This document shows positions 54,211 through 63,805 of a stretch of DNA of 64,000 nucleotides, one piece after another. Position numbers and translations under genes: made by a program. The notes beneath the pieces were generated by a model. It worked only from the letters and a program-made list of their open reading frames with translations. It made no database searches and was not told where the DNA came from. The DNA is from Pseudomonas sp. PB101 (GTDB lineage Bacteria > Pseudomonadota > Gammaproteobacteria > Pseudomonadales > Pseudomonadaceae). Location: NCBI RefSeq assembly GCF_009764265.1, contig NZ_RWIR01000004.1:62001-126000 (forward strand). The letters run 5' to 3'. Position 1 is the stretch's first letter. Each line of letters starts with the position of its first letter.

Positions 54211-56346
54211 ATGCAAGCGTTGTTGCAGTATTTCAAGGCCATGCTCAACCCCGGCCCCGGGGTATTGCTGTTCGCCCTGCGGACCATCGTCGCCGGGTTG
54301 TTGACCCTGTACCTGGCGTTTGTGTTCGACCTGGACCAGCCCAAGTGGTCGATCATGGCCGTGGTCATCATCAGCCAGCCACTGGGCGGCATGGTGCTGG
54401 CCCGCAGTTTCGGGCAGGTGATCGGTACCACGCTGGGTGCGGCCGTGGCGGTGTTGATCATGGCGATCTTCCCCCAGGCACCGCTGCCGTTCATCACCAC
54501 CCTGGCGTTGTGGCTGGCGCTGTGCACCGCCGGTGGCACCTTGTTGCGCTATACCAGTTCCCAGGCGTTTGTCCTCAGTGGCTACACCGCCGTGGTGGTG
54601 GCCTTGCTGGCAGTGCCGGACCAGGACGGCATGTTCCTGCTGGCGGTGACCCGCGTCACCGAGACGTTGCTGGCGGTGGCCTGCGTGTGCGTGGTCAGCC
54701 TGCTTACCGCCAGGCCGGAAGCCGTGGCCCGGGATTACTTCGCCAGGATCGATCAGATCACCCGGTTGCTGGCCACCCATGCCAGCGCCGTCATCCGCAC
54801 CGAAGAAAGCGAAGCCGAGTTCCAGCAGCGACAAATGCAGCTGTTGGGCCAGATCAGCGGCCTGGAAGGTGTACGCCGGCACATGTACTTCGATGCGCCG
54901 CGATTGCGCAGCGCCAACGGCCTGGTGCAGCTGTTGGGCAACCAATTGGTGTTGTTGACCGCGCGGCTGACAGCCCTGCGCCACCAGCGACTGCTGTTGA
55001 CCGAGCGCTGGGAAGGCGAGTTGCCGGAAGAAATTCAACAGCTGCGCGCCGAAGAACTGGCCTTCCTCGATGAGTTGGCGCGGGAGGGGCGTTCGCTTTC
55101 CAGCGACAAGCGCCATCATTTCACCGCGCTGCAACAGCGCTTCGATGAGCTGGCCTACCGGGCCGAACAGTTGACCGAGCCGCTGCCGGCCACCTTGCGC
55201 TCGCTGGCCTGGTCGCTGCGCTGGGAGCAGGCACGCCTGCTGCAACAGCTTGAGCAGATTCTGGAACTGAGTGACGCCATCCAGAGCGGGCGACCCGCCA
55301 GCAGCGTGTTTCGCGGGCGGGAAAACCCCCTGCACCTGGATTTCACGCTGGCGACCATGAATGCCGTCCGGGCGTTTTCCGCGCTGTTGATCTGTGGCCT
55401 GATCTGGATCGAAACCGGCTGGGACGGTGCGCGAGGCGGGATGGTGCTGGTGGGCATCCTGTGCTCGCTGATGTCGACCTTTCCAAGGCCGTTGCTGGCC
55501 GTGCAAAGCTATGCAAGGGGATTCGGGCTGGCTCTGGTGGCCTCGGCGCTGCTGCAGTTCCTGTTCGTGCCGATGATCAGCAATTTCGAGATGCTTGCCT
55601 TGCTGCTGGCGCCTTTGCTCTATGCCGTTGCGGTGGGGCTGGCCAGCCCTGCCACCACAGGTACCGGCATTGGTCTTGGGCTCACGACGTTTCTGTTGCT
55701 CGGTCCGCTGAACGTCGGGATCGGCCAGAACACCGCGATCCAGTGGTTCGAATTTGCCGGGGCCTATACCTGCGCGACCGTGCTGGCCTTGAGTGTCTAT
55801 GCGCTGATCTTTCCGTTCCGGCCGGATTTACGCATGCGGCGGCTCTATAAAGAGAACTGCGAGCAGGTGTACGCCTTGTTGAAAACCTCGGCAACCGATG
55901 AGCAGCAGTTTGCTTTCGAAAGCCGCATGGTCGATCGCCTGACCATGATGCTGGGGCTGCTGCCGGCCACTCAGGCGCCACAATCCCATGAGCGTTTTCA
56001 AGTCAGCCTGGGCTGCATGGCGCTGGGCATTGCCTTGAATCAGCTCAGGCAACAGGGGCAGAACAACGCACTGCTGAGTCCGGACCTGCAAAGCCGACTG
56101 TTTTCGACAGTGCGGGAAACGGGCAGGCTGGTCGCCGGTCGGCCCGGGGTCGAAGTGGCGCAGGTGCTTGCCAGCCTCCACACCCTGGGCGACGAACTGG
56201 ATGCCCTGCATACCGATGTGCATGAACACCTGTGGTCGGTGTTCCGCATGCGCGTGGCGCTGCTGATCGTGGTGTCGTTCGTCGAGCGGTACCGCGGCTA
56301 TTTTCAACCCGAAGGCCTTGAAGGAGACCCTGTCCTTGCCCATTGA
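54211..56346 (+). CDS. FUSC-family aromatic-acid-type efflux protein (AaeB-like)
   Basis: A protein of about 711 residues with two blocks of membrane helices (near 15-170 and 370-520), each followed by a cytosolic domain, the FUSC/AaeB layout. PGPGVLLFALRTIVAGLLTL and DQPKWSIMAVVIISQPLGG are typical of the family. It pairs with the small DUF1656 protein and membrane fusion protein downstream. The start is uncertain: ATGs at 54091, 54133 and 54211 are in frame and none has a strong ribosome site; 54211 was chosen from family length. Confidence 0.85.
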   Translation: MQALLQYFKAMLNPGPGVLLFALRTIVAGLLTLYLAFVFDLDQPKWSIMAVVIISQPLGGMVLARSFGQVIGTTLGAAVAVLIMAIFPQAPLPFITTLALWLALCTAGGTLLRYTSSQAFVLSGYTAVVVALLAVPDQDGMFLLAVTRVTETLLAVACVCVVSLLTARPEAVARDYFARIDQITRLLATHASAVIRTEESEAEFQQRQMQLLGQISGLEGVRRHMYFDAPRLRSANGLVQLLGNQLVLLTARLTALRHQRLLLTERWEGELPEEIQQLRAEELAFLDELAREGRSLSSDKRHHFTALQQRFDELAYRAEQLTEPLPATLRSLAWSLRWEQARLLQQLEQILELSDAIQSGRPASSVFRGRENPLHLDFTLATMNAVRAFSALLICGLIWIETGWDGARGGMVLVGILCSLMSTFPRPLLAVQSYARGFGLALVASALLQFLFVPMISNFEMLALLLAPLLYAVAVGLASPATTGTGIGLGLTTFLLLGPLNVGIGQNTAIQWFEFAGAYTCATVLALSVYALIFPFRPDLRMRRLYKENCEQVYALLKTSATDEQQFAFESRMVDRLTMMLGLLPATQAPQSHERFQVSLGCMALGIALNQLRQQGQNNALLSPDLQSRLFSTVRETGRLVAGRPGVEVAQVLASLHTLGDELDALHTDVHEHLWSVFRMRVALLIVVSFVERYRGYFQPEGLEGDPVLAH

Positions 56347-56536
56347 TCTGGAAGTGGGTGGAGCCTATCTGCCCCCGATTGCTCAGGCGCTGCTGCTGGG
56401 CTTGCCGATTTTCCTGTTGCTGGACTGGGCGTTGCGGCGCCTCGGCGTGCTGCAGTTCGTCTGGCATGAGGCATTGTTCGAAGGCGCGCTGTACGCCTGT
56501 GTCTGTGCCACGTTGATCCTGATGATGGGAGCCTGA
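56336..56536 (+). CDS. DUF1656 small membrane protein (AaeX-like)
   Basis: A 66-residue two-helix membrane protein. The start is TTG at 56336, with AAGGAG 9 bases upstream and the family opening P-I-D-L-E-V-G-G; it overlaps the FUSC gene by 11 bases. DUF1656/AaeX proteins accompany AaeA/AaeB-type pumps; their role is unknown. Confidence 0.83.
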   Translation: MPIDLEVGGAYLPPIAQALLLGLPIFLLLDWALRRLGVLQFVWHEALFEGALYACVCATLILMMGA

Positions 56537-56540
56537 TGCC

Positions 56541-57488
56541 TTGAAGAACATCCTTTCCCGACTCACGACGCTGGCGGTGGTGCTGCTGGCCATTATCCTC
56601 GGCTGGTTTGCCTGGGAGCATTACACCCGCGCCCCCTGGACCCGCGATGCCCGGGTGCGGGCCGACGTGGTGACCCTGTCCGCCGATGTTTCGGGGCGCA
56701 TCGTCAGCCTGGCCGTGCGGGACAACCAACATGTCGACAAGGGCCAGGCGCTGCTGGAGATCGACCCGGCGCGCTACACCCTGGCGGTGGAGCATGCCAA
56801 GCGGGCCGTCGAAGTGGCGAAAGCCTCGCTCGGGCAGGCCCAGGCGGCCATTAGCGCCAGCGAAGCATTGCTCAGGCAACGCCAGAGCGAAGAGCAACGG
56901 CGGCGCACGCTCAAGGATCGTTCGGCGATTTCCGGCGAAGAGTGGGAAAAAGCCAACACCGATGTCTCGGTAGCCCAGGCGGACTTACTGCGCAACCAGG
57001 CCAATCTGGTGCTGGCCCAGGCCAACGTGCAGCTGGCCATCGCGGCCCTGACCCAGTCCGAACTCGATTTGCAGCGTACCCACGTGGTCTCACCGGTGAC
57101 CGGCTATGTCACCAATCTGCTGACCCGGGAGGGCGACTACGCGTCGGCCGGCGGGCCATTGCTGGCACTGGTGGACAGCGACTCGTTCTATGTCAGCGGT
57201 TACTTTGAAGAAACCAAGTTGCCGAGGATCGGGGAGGGCGACCGGGTCAGGATCGAGTTGATGAGTGGCGAGACCTTCGGCGGAAAAGTGCAGAGCATTG
57301 CCTTTGCCATCGCCGACCGGGAAAACCTGCCGGGCGGTCGCCTGCTGGCCAACATCAACCCCAGCTACACCTGGATCAAACTGGCGCAGCGGGTGCCGGT
57401 GCGGATCGAGATCGATGCCGACTATGCCGGCAAGGACAAGTTGAGGGCGGGAACCACGGCCACCGTGACCGTCCAGGAAAACCGCTAA
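56541..57488 (+). CDS. HlyD/EmrA-type membrane fusion protein (AaeA-like)
   Basis: A 315-residue periplasmic adaptor with one N-terminal membrane helix, a lipoyl/barrel-sandwich domain in two halves (DVSGRIVSLAVRDNQHVDKG and VVSPVTGYVTNLLTREGDY), a helical hairpin between them, and a C-terminal beta barrel. The pump is the FUSC protein two genes upstream; the outer-membrane partner is not encoded in the operon. The start is TTG, 4 bp after the DUF1656 stop, with GGGAG upstream. REP units follow the stop. Confidence 0.88.
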   Translation: MKNILSRLTTLAVVLLAIILGWFAWEHYTRAPWTRDARVRADVVTLSADVSGRIVSLAVRDNQHVDKGQALLEIDPARYTLAVEHAKRAVEVAKASLGQAQAAISASEALLRQRQSEEQRRRTLKDRSAISGEEWEKANTDVSVAQADLLRNQANLVLAQANVQLAIAALTQSELDLQRTHVVSPVTGYVTNLLTREGDYASAGGPLLALVDSDSFYVSGYFEETKLPRIGEGDRVRIELMSGETFGGKVQSIAFAIADRENLPGGRLLANINPSYTWIKLAQRVPVRIEIDADYAGKDKLRAGTTATVTVQENR

Positions 57489-57490
57489 CC

Positions 57491-57596
57491 CCTGTAGGAG
57501 CCGGCTTGCCGGCGATGGACTCGAGGGCACCGCGGTTACCCAGTTTGCACGCGTCTTCGTTAACGATCATCGCGAGCAGGCTCGCTCCTACAGGGG
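57491..57596. repeat. REPIN-like pair
   Basis: Inverted units at 57491-57519 (CTGTAGGAGCCGGCTTGCCG) and 57566-57596. The spacer resembles that of the REP pair at 5056-5158. It lies between convergent operons. Confidence 0.87.
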
Positions 57597-57616
57597 GGGG
57601 AGGTGTTTTTGAGAGC

Positions 57617-57657
57617 AAAAAAAGCCCCGCGACCGAATGAGACGCAGGGCAAAAAAA
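57617..57657 (-). terminator. intrinsic terminator of mexEF-oprN
   Basis: On the minus strand GCCCTGCG and CGCGGGGC form a stem with one mismatch and an 11-base loop, followed by seven T residues. It lies 42 bases after the oprN stop. Confidence 0.85.
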
Positions 57658-57698
57658 TTGGTTGGTTGCGGCCAACCAAAGGAGCTCTTTGAAAACCG

Positions 57699-59120
57699 TT
57701 ACTTGCTGGCGACCGTCTCCGGCTGCCAGCCACCACCGAGGGCCTTGTAGATCGCGACGATGCCGCGGTACAGGTCGACTTCGGCCTGGGCCTGGGTGTC
57801 TTCGGCCGCCAGGCGTTCACGCTGGGCGTCGAGCAGCACGAGGAAATCGGTGTTGCCTTCGCGGTAGCGGATCTCTGCCAGGTCGGCGGCCGAGCGGCTG
57901 GACTCGCTCTGGCGAATCAGCGAGATCAGGCGCTGTTGGCGCTTGTTGTAGTCGCTGAAGGCGTTTTCCGATTCTTCCAGGGCCAGCAACACTTGCTGCT
58001 CGTAGGTCGCCAGGGCGCCTTCGGCATCGGCGTCGGCGCCGCGCAGACGGGCCTTCACGCTGCCCAGGTCAAACGCTGCCCAGGTGATGCTCGGGCCCAG
58101 CGCCCAGGCGTTGGCCGCCGAGGAGCCGATCTGCGAACCGCGCCCGGCGGTAAATCCGAGGAAACCACTGAGACTGACCCGCGGGAACAGATCCGCCTTG
58201 GCCACGCCGATACGTGCCGTGGCCGACGCCAATTGGCGCTCGGCACTGCGAATGTCCGGGCGACGTTGCAGCAGTTCACCCGGATCACCGATCGGCAATG
58301 CCTTGGCGATCGCCGGCAGGTCTTTGGGGCTCAGGTCCACGGTCAGCTTGTCCGGACGTTCCCCCAGCAGGGTGGCGATGCGATTTTTCTGCCGCACCTG
58401 CTCGGCCTGCAGTTGCGGCACGCTGGCTTCGACCGATGCCAGTCGCGCATCGGCACGCTCGACATCGAGCTGATCGCCAACGCCGGCATCACGCAGGCTG
58501 ATGGTGATCTTGCGCGACTCCTGCTGGTTCTGCAGGTTGGCCAGGGCGATCTTCTCCCGCAACTGCGCACCGCGCAGTTGCCCGTAGGAATCCACCAGCT
58601 CGGCAATCATGCTGACTTGCAATTGGTACAGATCGGCCTCGAACGCCTGCTGCTCGGCGTTGGCCGATTCCAGGTTGCGCTGGATGCGGCCGAACAGGTC
58701 GATCTCCCAGGCCATGTCCAGGCCCAGGTCGTAGCGTTCGCTGTTGACCCGGTCGGTGGTCTGGCCGGGAATCTGGCCTTTGCCCAGGTCACTGCTGACG
58801 CGGCTGGTGATGGTCGGCATGGCGTCGTTGCTGACGTCATCGCGGATCGCCCGCGCCGCTTTCCAGCGGGCGAAGGCGACGCGCAGATCGCGGTTGCCTT
58901 GCAGCGATTGCGTCACCAACTGATTGAGGGTCGGGTCTTCGAACTGCTGCCACCAGATGCCTTCGAAACGCGAACGGTCAAAGTTCTTCTGGCCGGCCGC
59001 ACCATCGGTGGCGGTGGTGATGTTGGCCGGTTCAAGGGTTTCGGTCTTGTAGTCCGGGCCCACGGCACAGGCGCTCAGCGCCAGTACCAGCAGGCTCGGC
59101 AGGAAGGCTTTCAAACTCAT
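57699..59120 (-). CDS. oprN: outer-membrane efflux lipoprotein OprN
   Basis: A 473-residue TolC-type channel of the MexEF-OprN efflux system. A lipoprotein signal (LALSAC, Cys at about 18), two outer-membrane efflux repeats and motifs such as WEIDLFGRIQRNLESA and LQRRPDIRSAERQLA are present. The ATG at 59120 overlaps the mexF stop by one base (TGATG), with GGAG 9 bases upstream; a TTG directly before it is a less likely start. A strong terminator follows. Confidence 0.92.
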   Translation of the reverse strand: MSLKAFLPSLLVLALSACAVGPDYKTETLEPANITTATDGAAGQKNFDRSRFEGIWWQQFEDPTLNQLVTQSLQGNRDLRVAFARWKAARAIRDDVSNDAMPTITSRVSSDLGKGQIPGQTTDRVNSERYDLGLDMAWEIDLFGRIQRNLESANAEQQAFEADLYQLQVSMIAELVDSYGQLRGAQLREKIALANLQNQQESRKITISLRDAGVGDQLDVERADARLASVEASVPQLQAEQVRQKNRIATLLGERPDKLTVDLSPKDLPAIAKALPIGDPGELLQRRPDIRSAERQLASATARIGVAKADLFPRVSLSGFLGFTAGRGSQIGSSAANAWALGPSITWAAFDLGSVKARLRGADADAEGALATYEQQVLLALEESENAFSDYNKRQQRLISLIRQSESSRSAADLAEIRYREGNTDFLVLLDAQRERLAAEDTQAQAEVDLYRGIVAIYKALGGGWQPETVASK

Positions 59121-62100
59121 CAATGCGACTCCAGCTTCAGGGTGGCCTTGGCAGCTTTGCGCTTCTCGCCGCGCTCGACAAAGTTACGGATCAGCACATA
59201 GAACACCGGCGTCAGCAGCAGACCGAAGAAGGTCACCCCGAGCATCCCGGAGAACACCGCTACACCCATGGCGTGGCGCATTTCGGCACCGGCACCGCTG
59301 GAGAACACCAGTGGCACCACACCCATGATGAACGCGAAGGAGGTCATCAGGATCGGCCGCAGACGCAGGCGGCAAGCTTCCAGGACCGCCGCCAGCGGGG
59401 TCATGCCTTCAAGCTGTTTGTCCTTGGCGAACTCGACGATCAGGATCGCGTTCTTGCAGGCAAGCCCCACCAGTACGATCAAACCGATCTGGGTGAAGAT
59501 GTTGTTGTCGCCACCGGAGGCAATCACGCCGGTAATGGCCGACAGCAGGGTCATCGGTACGATCAGGATCACCGCCAGCGGCAGGCTCCAGCTTTCGTAC
59601 TGAGCCGCCAGCACCAGGAACGCCAGCAATACGCAGAGCGGGAACACGAACAGCGCGGTGTTGCCGGACAGAATCTGCTGGTAGGTCAGGTCGGTCCATT
59701 CGTAGGTCATGCCGTTGGGCAATTCTTCCTTGAGCAGTTTCTCGATGGCTTTTTCGGCCTGGCCGGAGCTGTAGCCCGGGGCTGCCGCACCGTTGATTTC
59801 AGCGGTGATGAAGCCGTTGTAGTGCATCACGCGGTCCGGGCCCGAGGTGTCGCTGACCTTGATGAAGGTCGCCAGCGGGATCATCTCGCCTTTGTTGTTG
59901 CGCACTTTCAGCTGGCCGATCTGGTCGGATTCAAGACGGAACTGTTGTTCGGCCTGAACGTTGACCTGATAGGTACGGCCGAAGCGGTTGAAGTCGTTGG
60001 CATACAGCGAACCCAGGTAGATCTGCAGGGTGTCGAAGATGTCACTGACGGCCACGCCGTGGGTCTTGGCTTTCTCGCGGTCGATGGCGGCATCGACCTG
60101 CGGCACGTTGACTGTGTAGCTGGTGAACAGGCCGGCCAGTTCCGGCACGCTGTGGCTCTTGTTGATGATGTTCATGGTTTCCTTGTACAGCTCTTCGTAG
60201 CCCAGGTTGCCCCGGTCTTCGATCTGCAGGCGGAAACCACCGATGGTGCCCAGGCCTTGTACCGGCGGCGGCGGGAAGATCGCCATGTAGGCTTCCTGGA
60301 TGTTCGCGTACTGGCCGTTCAAGGCACCGGCAATGGCCCCTGCGGACATGCTCGGGTCTTTACGTTCGTCGAACGGTTTGAGGGTCACGAACACGATGCC
60401 GGCGTTCGGGCTGTTGGTGAAACCGTTGATCGACAGGCCCGGGAAGGCCACCGCGCTTTCCACGCCAGGCTGTTTCAGCGCCAGCTCGGACATGCGCTTG
60501 ATCACGTCTTCGGTGCGGTCCAGGCTCGAGGCGTCCGGCAATTGCGCGAAGGCCACCAGGTATTGCTTGTCCTGGCCAGGTACGAAACCGGTCGGGGTGC
60601 TGGAAAAACCGAAGAAGGTCAAGACCATCAGGCCGGCGTACAGCACCAGGGCAATACCGCTGGAGCGGATCACACGGGCAACGGTACCGACATAACCATG
60701 GCTGGCCTTTTCAAAGAAGCGGTTGAACGGGCGGAACAACCAGCCGCCAAACATCTTGTCCAGAATCCTCGAGAAACGGTCCTTCGGTGCGTCGTGGCCT
60801 TTGAGCAATACCGCCGCCAGTGCCGGCGACAGGGTGAGCGAGTTGAAGGCCGAGATCACCGTCGAAATCGCAATGGTCAGGGCGAACTGCTTGTAGAACT
60901 GCCCCGTCAGACCGGAAATGAACGCAGCAGGTACGAACACCGCACACAGCACCAGTGCCGTGGCGATGATCGGGCCGGTTACCTCGCCCATGGCTTTTTT
61001 GGTCGCTTCGACCGGCGTCAGTCCCAGTTCAATGTTGCGTTCGACGTTCTCCACCACCACGATCGCATCGTCGACCACGATACCGATCGCCAATACCAGG
61101 CCGAACAGCGACAAGGCGTTGAGCGAGAAACCGAACAGGTGCATCACCGCGAAGGTACCGATCAGCGATACCGGTACAGCGACCAATGGAATGATCGAGG
61201 CGCGCCAGGTCTGCAGGAACAGGATCACCACCAGCACCACGAGGATCAGCGCTTCGAAGAGGGTGTGAACCACTGCCTCGATGGAGCCGCGCACGAAGAT
61301 CGTCGGGTCATAGACGATGCTGAAGTCCATGCCTTCGGGGAAGTTCTTCTTCAGCTCGGCCATTTTCGAGCGTACTTCGTTGGAGATCTCGATGGCGTTG
61401 GAGCCCGGACGCTGGAAGATCGGGATCGCCACCGCCGGCTGGTTGTTCAGCAACGAACGCAGGGCGTACTGGCTGGAACCCAGCTCAACCCGAGCGATGT
61501 CCTTGAGGCGAGTGATTTCACCGTTGTCGCCGGAACGGATGATGATGTTCTCGAACTCTTCCTCACTGACCAAACGGCCCTGGGTGTTGACCGAGAGCTG
61601 GAACGCGGTGGCATTCGGCGCGGGCGGGGCGCCCAACGCACCGGCCGCTACCTGCCGGTTCTGCTCACGAATCGCAGAGACCACATCGGTTGCTGTCAGG
61701 TTGCGCGAAGCAGTCTTGTTCGGGTCGAGCCACACACGCAGCGAGTAATCGCCCAAGCCGAACAGCTGCACATCACCGACACCGCCCAGGCGCGCCAGCT
61801 CATCCTTGATGTTGAGCAGGGCGTAGTTGGACAGGTAGAGCATGTCGTAGCGTTTGTCCGGCGAGGTCAAGTGCACGACCATGGTCAGGTCGGGCGATGC
61901 CTTGTCCACGGTAATACCGATGCGCGTCACTTCCTCGGGAAGTTTCGGCTCGGTGCGGGTCACGCGGTTCTGCACCTGTACCTGCGCGTTGTCCAGGTCG
62001 GTACCCAGGGCAAAGGTGATGGTCAGGGTGATCTTGCCGTCAGCGGTGGATTGCGAGGACATGTACAGCATGTTCTCGACGCCGGTGATGGCTTGCTCTA

Positions 62101-62299
62101 GCGGCGCGGCCACGGTTTCACCGATGACCTTGGGGTTGGCACCCGGGAAGTTGGCGCGGACCACCACGGTCGGCGGCACCACTTCCGGGTATTCGCTGAT
62201 CGGCAGCTGGAACAGCGAGATCGCACCGGCGATCAGGATCAGCAGCGACAGCACCGCTGCGAAGATCGGCCGCGAAATGAAGAATTGGGAAAAATTCAT
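59120..62299 (-). CDS. mexF: RND efflux transporter MexF
   Basis: A 1059-residue inner-membrane proton/drug antiporter. The opening NFSQFFISRPIFAAVLSLL and much of the chain follow P. aeruginosa MexF as I recall it. TM4 keeps the proton-relay acidic pair (GIVVDDAIVVVENVER), and the periplasmic domains contain SPDLTMVVHLTSPDKRYDML and FGRTYQVNVQAEQQFRL in expected positions. Known substrates of the family are chloramphenicol, fluoroquinolones and quinolone signal precursors. It is 12 bp from mexE. Confidence 0.95.
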   Translation of the reverse strand: MNFSQFFISRPIFAAVLSLLILIAGAISLFQLPISEYPEVVPPTVVVRANFPGANPKVIGETVAAPLEQAITGVENMLYMSSQSTADGKITLTITFALGTDLDNAQVQVQNRVTRTEPKLPEEVTRIGITVDKASPDLTMVVHLTSPDKRYDMLYLSNYALLNIKDELARLGGVGDVQLFGLGDYSLRVWLDPNKTASRNLTATDVVSAIREQNRQVAAGALGAPPAPNATAFQLSVNTQGRLVSEEEFENIIIRSGDNGEITRLKDIARVELGSSQYALRSLLNNQPAVAIPIFQRPGSNAIEISNEVRSKMAELKKNFPEGMDFSIVYDPTIFVRGSIEAVVHTLFEALILVVLVVILFLQTWRASIIPLVAVPVSLIGTFAVMHLFGFSLNALSLFGLVLAIGIVVDDAIVVVENVERNIELGLTPVEATKKAMGEVTGPIIATALVLCAVFVPAAFISGLTGQFYKQFALTIAISTVISAFNSLTLSPALAAVLLKGHDAPKDRFSRILDKMFGGWLFRPFNRFFEKASHGYVGTVARVIRSSGIALVLYAGLMVLTFFGFSSTPTGFVPGQDKQYLVAFAQLPDASSLDRTEDVIKRMSELALKQPGVESAVAFPGLSINGFTNSPNAGIVFVTLKPFDERKDPSMSAGAIAGALNGQYANIQEAYMAIFPPPPVQGLGTIGGFRLQIEDRGNLGYEELYKETMNIINKSHSVPELAGLFTSYTVNVPQVDAAIDREKAKTHGVAVSDIFDTLQIYLGSLYANDFNRFGRTYQVNVQAEQQFRLESDQIGQLKVRNNKGEMIPLATFIKVSDTSGPDRVMHYNGFITAEINGAAAPGYSSGQAEKAIEKLLKEELPNGMTYEWTDLTYQQILSGNTALFVFPLCVLLAFLVLAAQYESWSLPLAVILIVPMTLLSAITGVIASGGDNNIFTQIGLIVLVGLACKNAILIVEFAKDKQLEGMTPLAAVLEACRLRLRPILMTSFAFIMGVVPLVFSSGAGAEMRHAMGVAVFSGMLGVTFFGLLLTPVFYVLIRNFVERGEKRKAAKATLKLESH

Positions 62300-62311
62300 C
62301 GTAAAAATCCC

Positions 62312-63565
62312 TTAACCGCGTGGGGTCGTGGCAGCCAGTTTCACAGCCGTGCCCGGCGCAACCCTGGCAGGCGCGACTTGAGGCAGGTTGCTGGCTTCCA
62401 GCGCTTGGCGTTGTTGTGCGAGTGCCGCGAGGGTCTGTTCACTGGCCATCGGAATCACTTCAGGGGTGACCGGCGAGCCAGGGCGTACCCGTTGTAGACC
62501 CTTGACGATGATGGTGTCGTCTTTGTTCAGGCCGCTGCGCACGATGCGCAAGCCTTCGATCTTCGGACCCAGTTCCACTGCGCGGTAGGCAGTCTTGTTG
62601 TCGGCATCCATCACCAGCACGAACTTCTTGCCCAGGTCGGTGCCGACCGCTTCATCGTTGATCAGCATGGCGCTGTAGGTGCCGCTGCCCACCAGTTTCA
62701 GGCGTGCATAGAGGCCCGGGGTGTAGCTGCCATCGCTGTTGTCGAACACGGCGCGACCACGGATGGTGCCGGTTTTCGGGTTGACCTGGTTGTCGACGAA
62801 GTTCATCACGCCCTGGTGCGGGTTACCGTCCTCGTTGGACAGGCCCATGTAGACCGGGGTGGTGGCACCGCGCTTGCCTTGGCGGGCGAGCTCGGTGTAC
62901 TTGAGGAACACACGCTCGTCGGCGTCGAAGTAGGCGTAGACCTTGTCGGTGGAGACCACGCTGGTCAGCGGGGTGGTGTCGGCGGTCACCAGGTTGCCGG
63001 CGGTGATTTCCGCACGGCTGACGCGGCCGCTGATCGGTGCGGTGACGCGGGTGAAACTCAGGTTCAGCTTGGCCAGGTCCAACTGCGCTTGCAGGGCACC
63101 GACGGCGGCGCGGGCTTCCTGGGCGGCGCTGGTACGCGAATCGGCCAGCTCGGCGGAAATCGCGTTGCTGGTGCGCAGGCGCTCACCGCGCTGGGCTTCG
63201 TTTTCACTGCGGGTGGCATTGGCGCGCGATTGAGCGACCAGCGCTTCGAGGCGGCGGACTTCGGCCTGGAATGGACGCGGGTCGATCTGGAACAGCAGGT
63301 CGCCTTTCTTGACCAGGGCGCCCTCGGTGAAGGCCACTTCATCGATCTGGCCGGAGACCCGTGGACGAATCTCGACGGTTTCCGGCGCCTCCAGGCGCCC
63401 GGTGAATTCGTCCCACTCGTTGACCGGTTGTTCCAGCACCTTGGCCACGCTGACTTTGGCAGCGGGCATGGAGGCGGCGGTTTCCGGGGCCTTGCCGCAA
63501 GCGCTGAGCACCACTACGGCCAATAAAGCCAAGGGGAAGCGCAAATGTTTGAGTGACTGTTCCAT
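62312..63565 (-). CDS. mexE: membrane fusion lipoprotein MexE
   Basis: A 417-residue RND adaptor. The signal ends in the lipobox VVLSACGKAPE. The chain carries VEIRPRVSGQIDEVAFTEG, then LFQIDPRPFQAEV, a coiled-coil hairpin, LNLSFTRVTAPISGRVSRA and a C-terminal barrel (GLQRVRPGSPV), in close agreement with MexE. The ATG at 63565 begins MEQSLKHLRFPLALLA, as in P. aeruginosa; an upstream TTG at 63580 is less likely. The upstream region probably carries a LysR-type (MexT) control site. Confidence 0.94.
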   Translation of the reverse strand: MEQSLKHLRFPLALLAVVVLSACGKAPETAASMPAAKVSVAKVLEQPVNEWDEFTGRLEAPETVEIRPRVSGQIDEVAFTEGALVKKGDLLFQIDPRPFQAEVRRLEALVAQSRANATRSENEAQRGERLRTSNAISAELADSRTSAAQEARAAVGALQAQLDLAKLNLSFTRVTAPISGRVSRAEITAGNLVTADTTPLTSVVSTDKVYAYFDADERVFLKYTELARQGKRGATTPVYMGLSNEDGNPHQGVMNFVDNQVNPKTGTIRGRAVFDNSDGSYTPGLYARLKLVGSGTYSAMLINDEAVGTDLGKKFVLVMDADNKTAYRAVELGPKIEGLRIVRSGLNKDDTIIVKGLQRVRPGSPVTPEVIPMASEQTLAALAQQRQALEASNLPQVAPARVAPGTAVKLAATTPRG

Positions 63566-63710
63566 GGATGCATCCGCCAATGTGTTGAGATTGGCGAATG
63601 ATGCGCGGCGGGTTTGTATCTCACGAATCGAATGGGGCGAAGGTAACTATCATTCGGAATGATATAAGAGCCGAGCCAGCCCTCTAGCCTGCACCTTTGA
63701 TTAGCGGGCT

Positions 63711-63725
63711 ATCAATCAGATCGAT
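63711..63725. promoter_or_regulatory. candidate LysR-type (MexT-like) operator
   Basis: ATCAATCAGATCGAT has the ATC-N9-GAT nod-box core and continues into CGAATTT, partly matching the MexT pattern ATCA-N5-GTCGAT-N4-ACYAT. It lies about 146 bp upstream of mexE. The rightmost half-site is poorly conserved. Confidence 0.35.
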
Positions 63726-63777
63726 CGAATTTCTGTGTTGCTGAAAAAGCATCAACAGGACTTGAGACCGAGGTGCG

Positions 63778-63805
63778 GCCATCGCGAGCAGGCTCGCTCC
63801 TACAG
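63778..63805. repeat. single REP element
   Basis: GGCCATCGCGAGCAGGCTCG followed by CTCCTACA is one REP unit between divergent mexE and the next gene. No inverted partner is visible within about 100 bp. Confidence 0.75.

Noticed and set aside
54007..55506. 500-residue N-terminal extension of the TPR protein
   Set aside because: It is antisense to the FUSC coding sequence and rich in His/Gln/Arg, as expected of a shadow frame; the membrane anchor begins at 54006.
59123..62101. 992-codon plus-strand open frame opposite mexF
   Set aside because: Antisense to mexF, dominated by Gln/His/Arg/Asp, with no ribosome site or family motif.
5031..63805. REP clusters as CRISPR or IS ends
   Set aside because: Repeats are single or paired inverted palindromes with irregular spacing, not regular direct repeats with spacers, and no transposase or cas gene is present.
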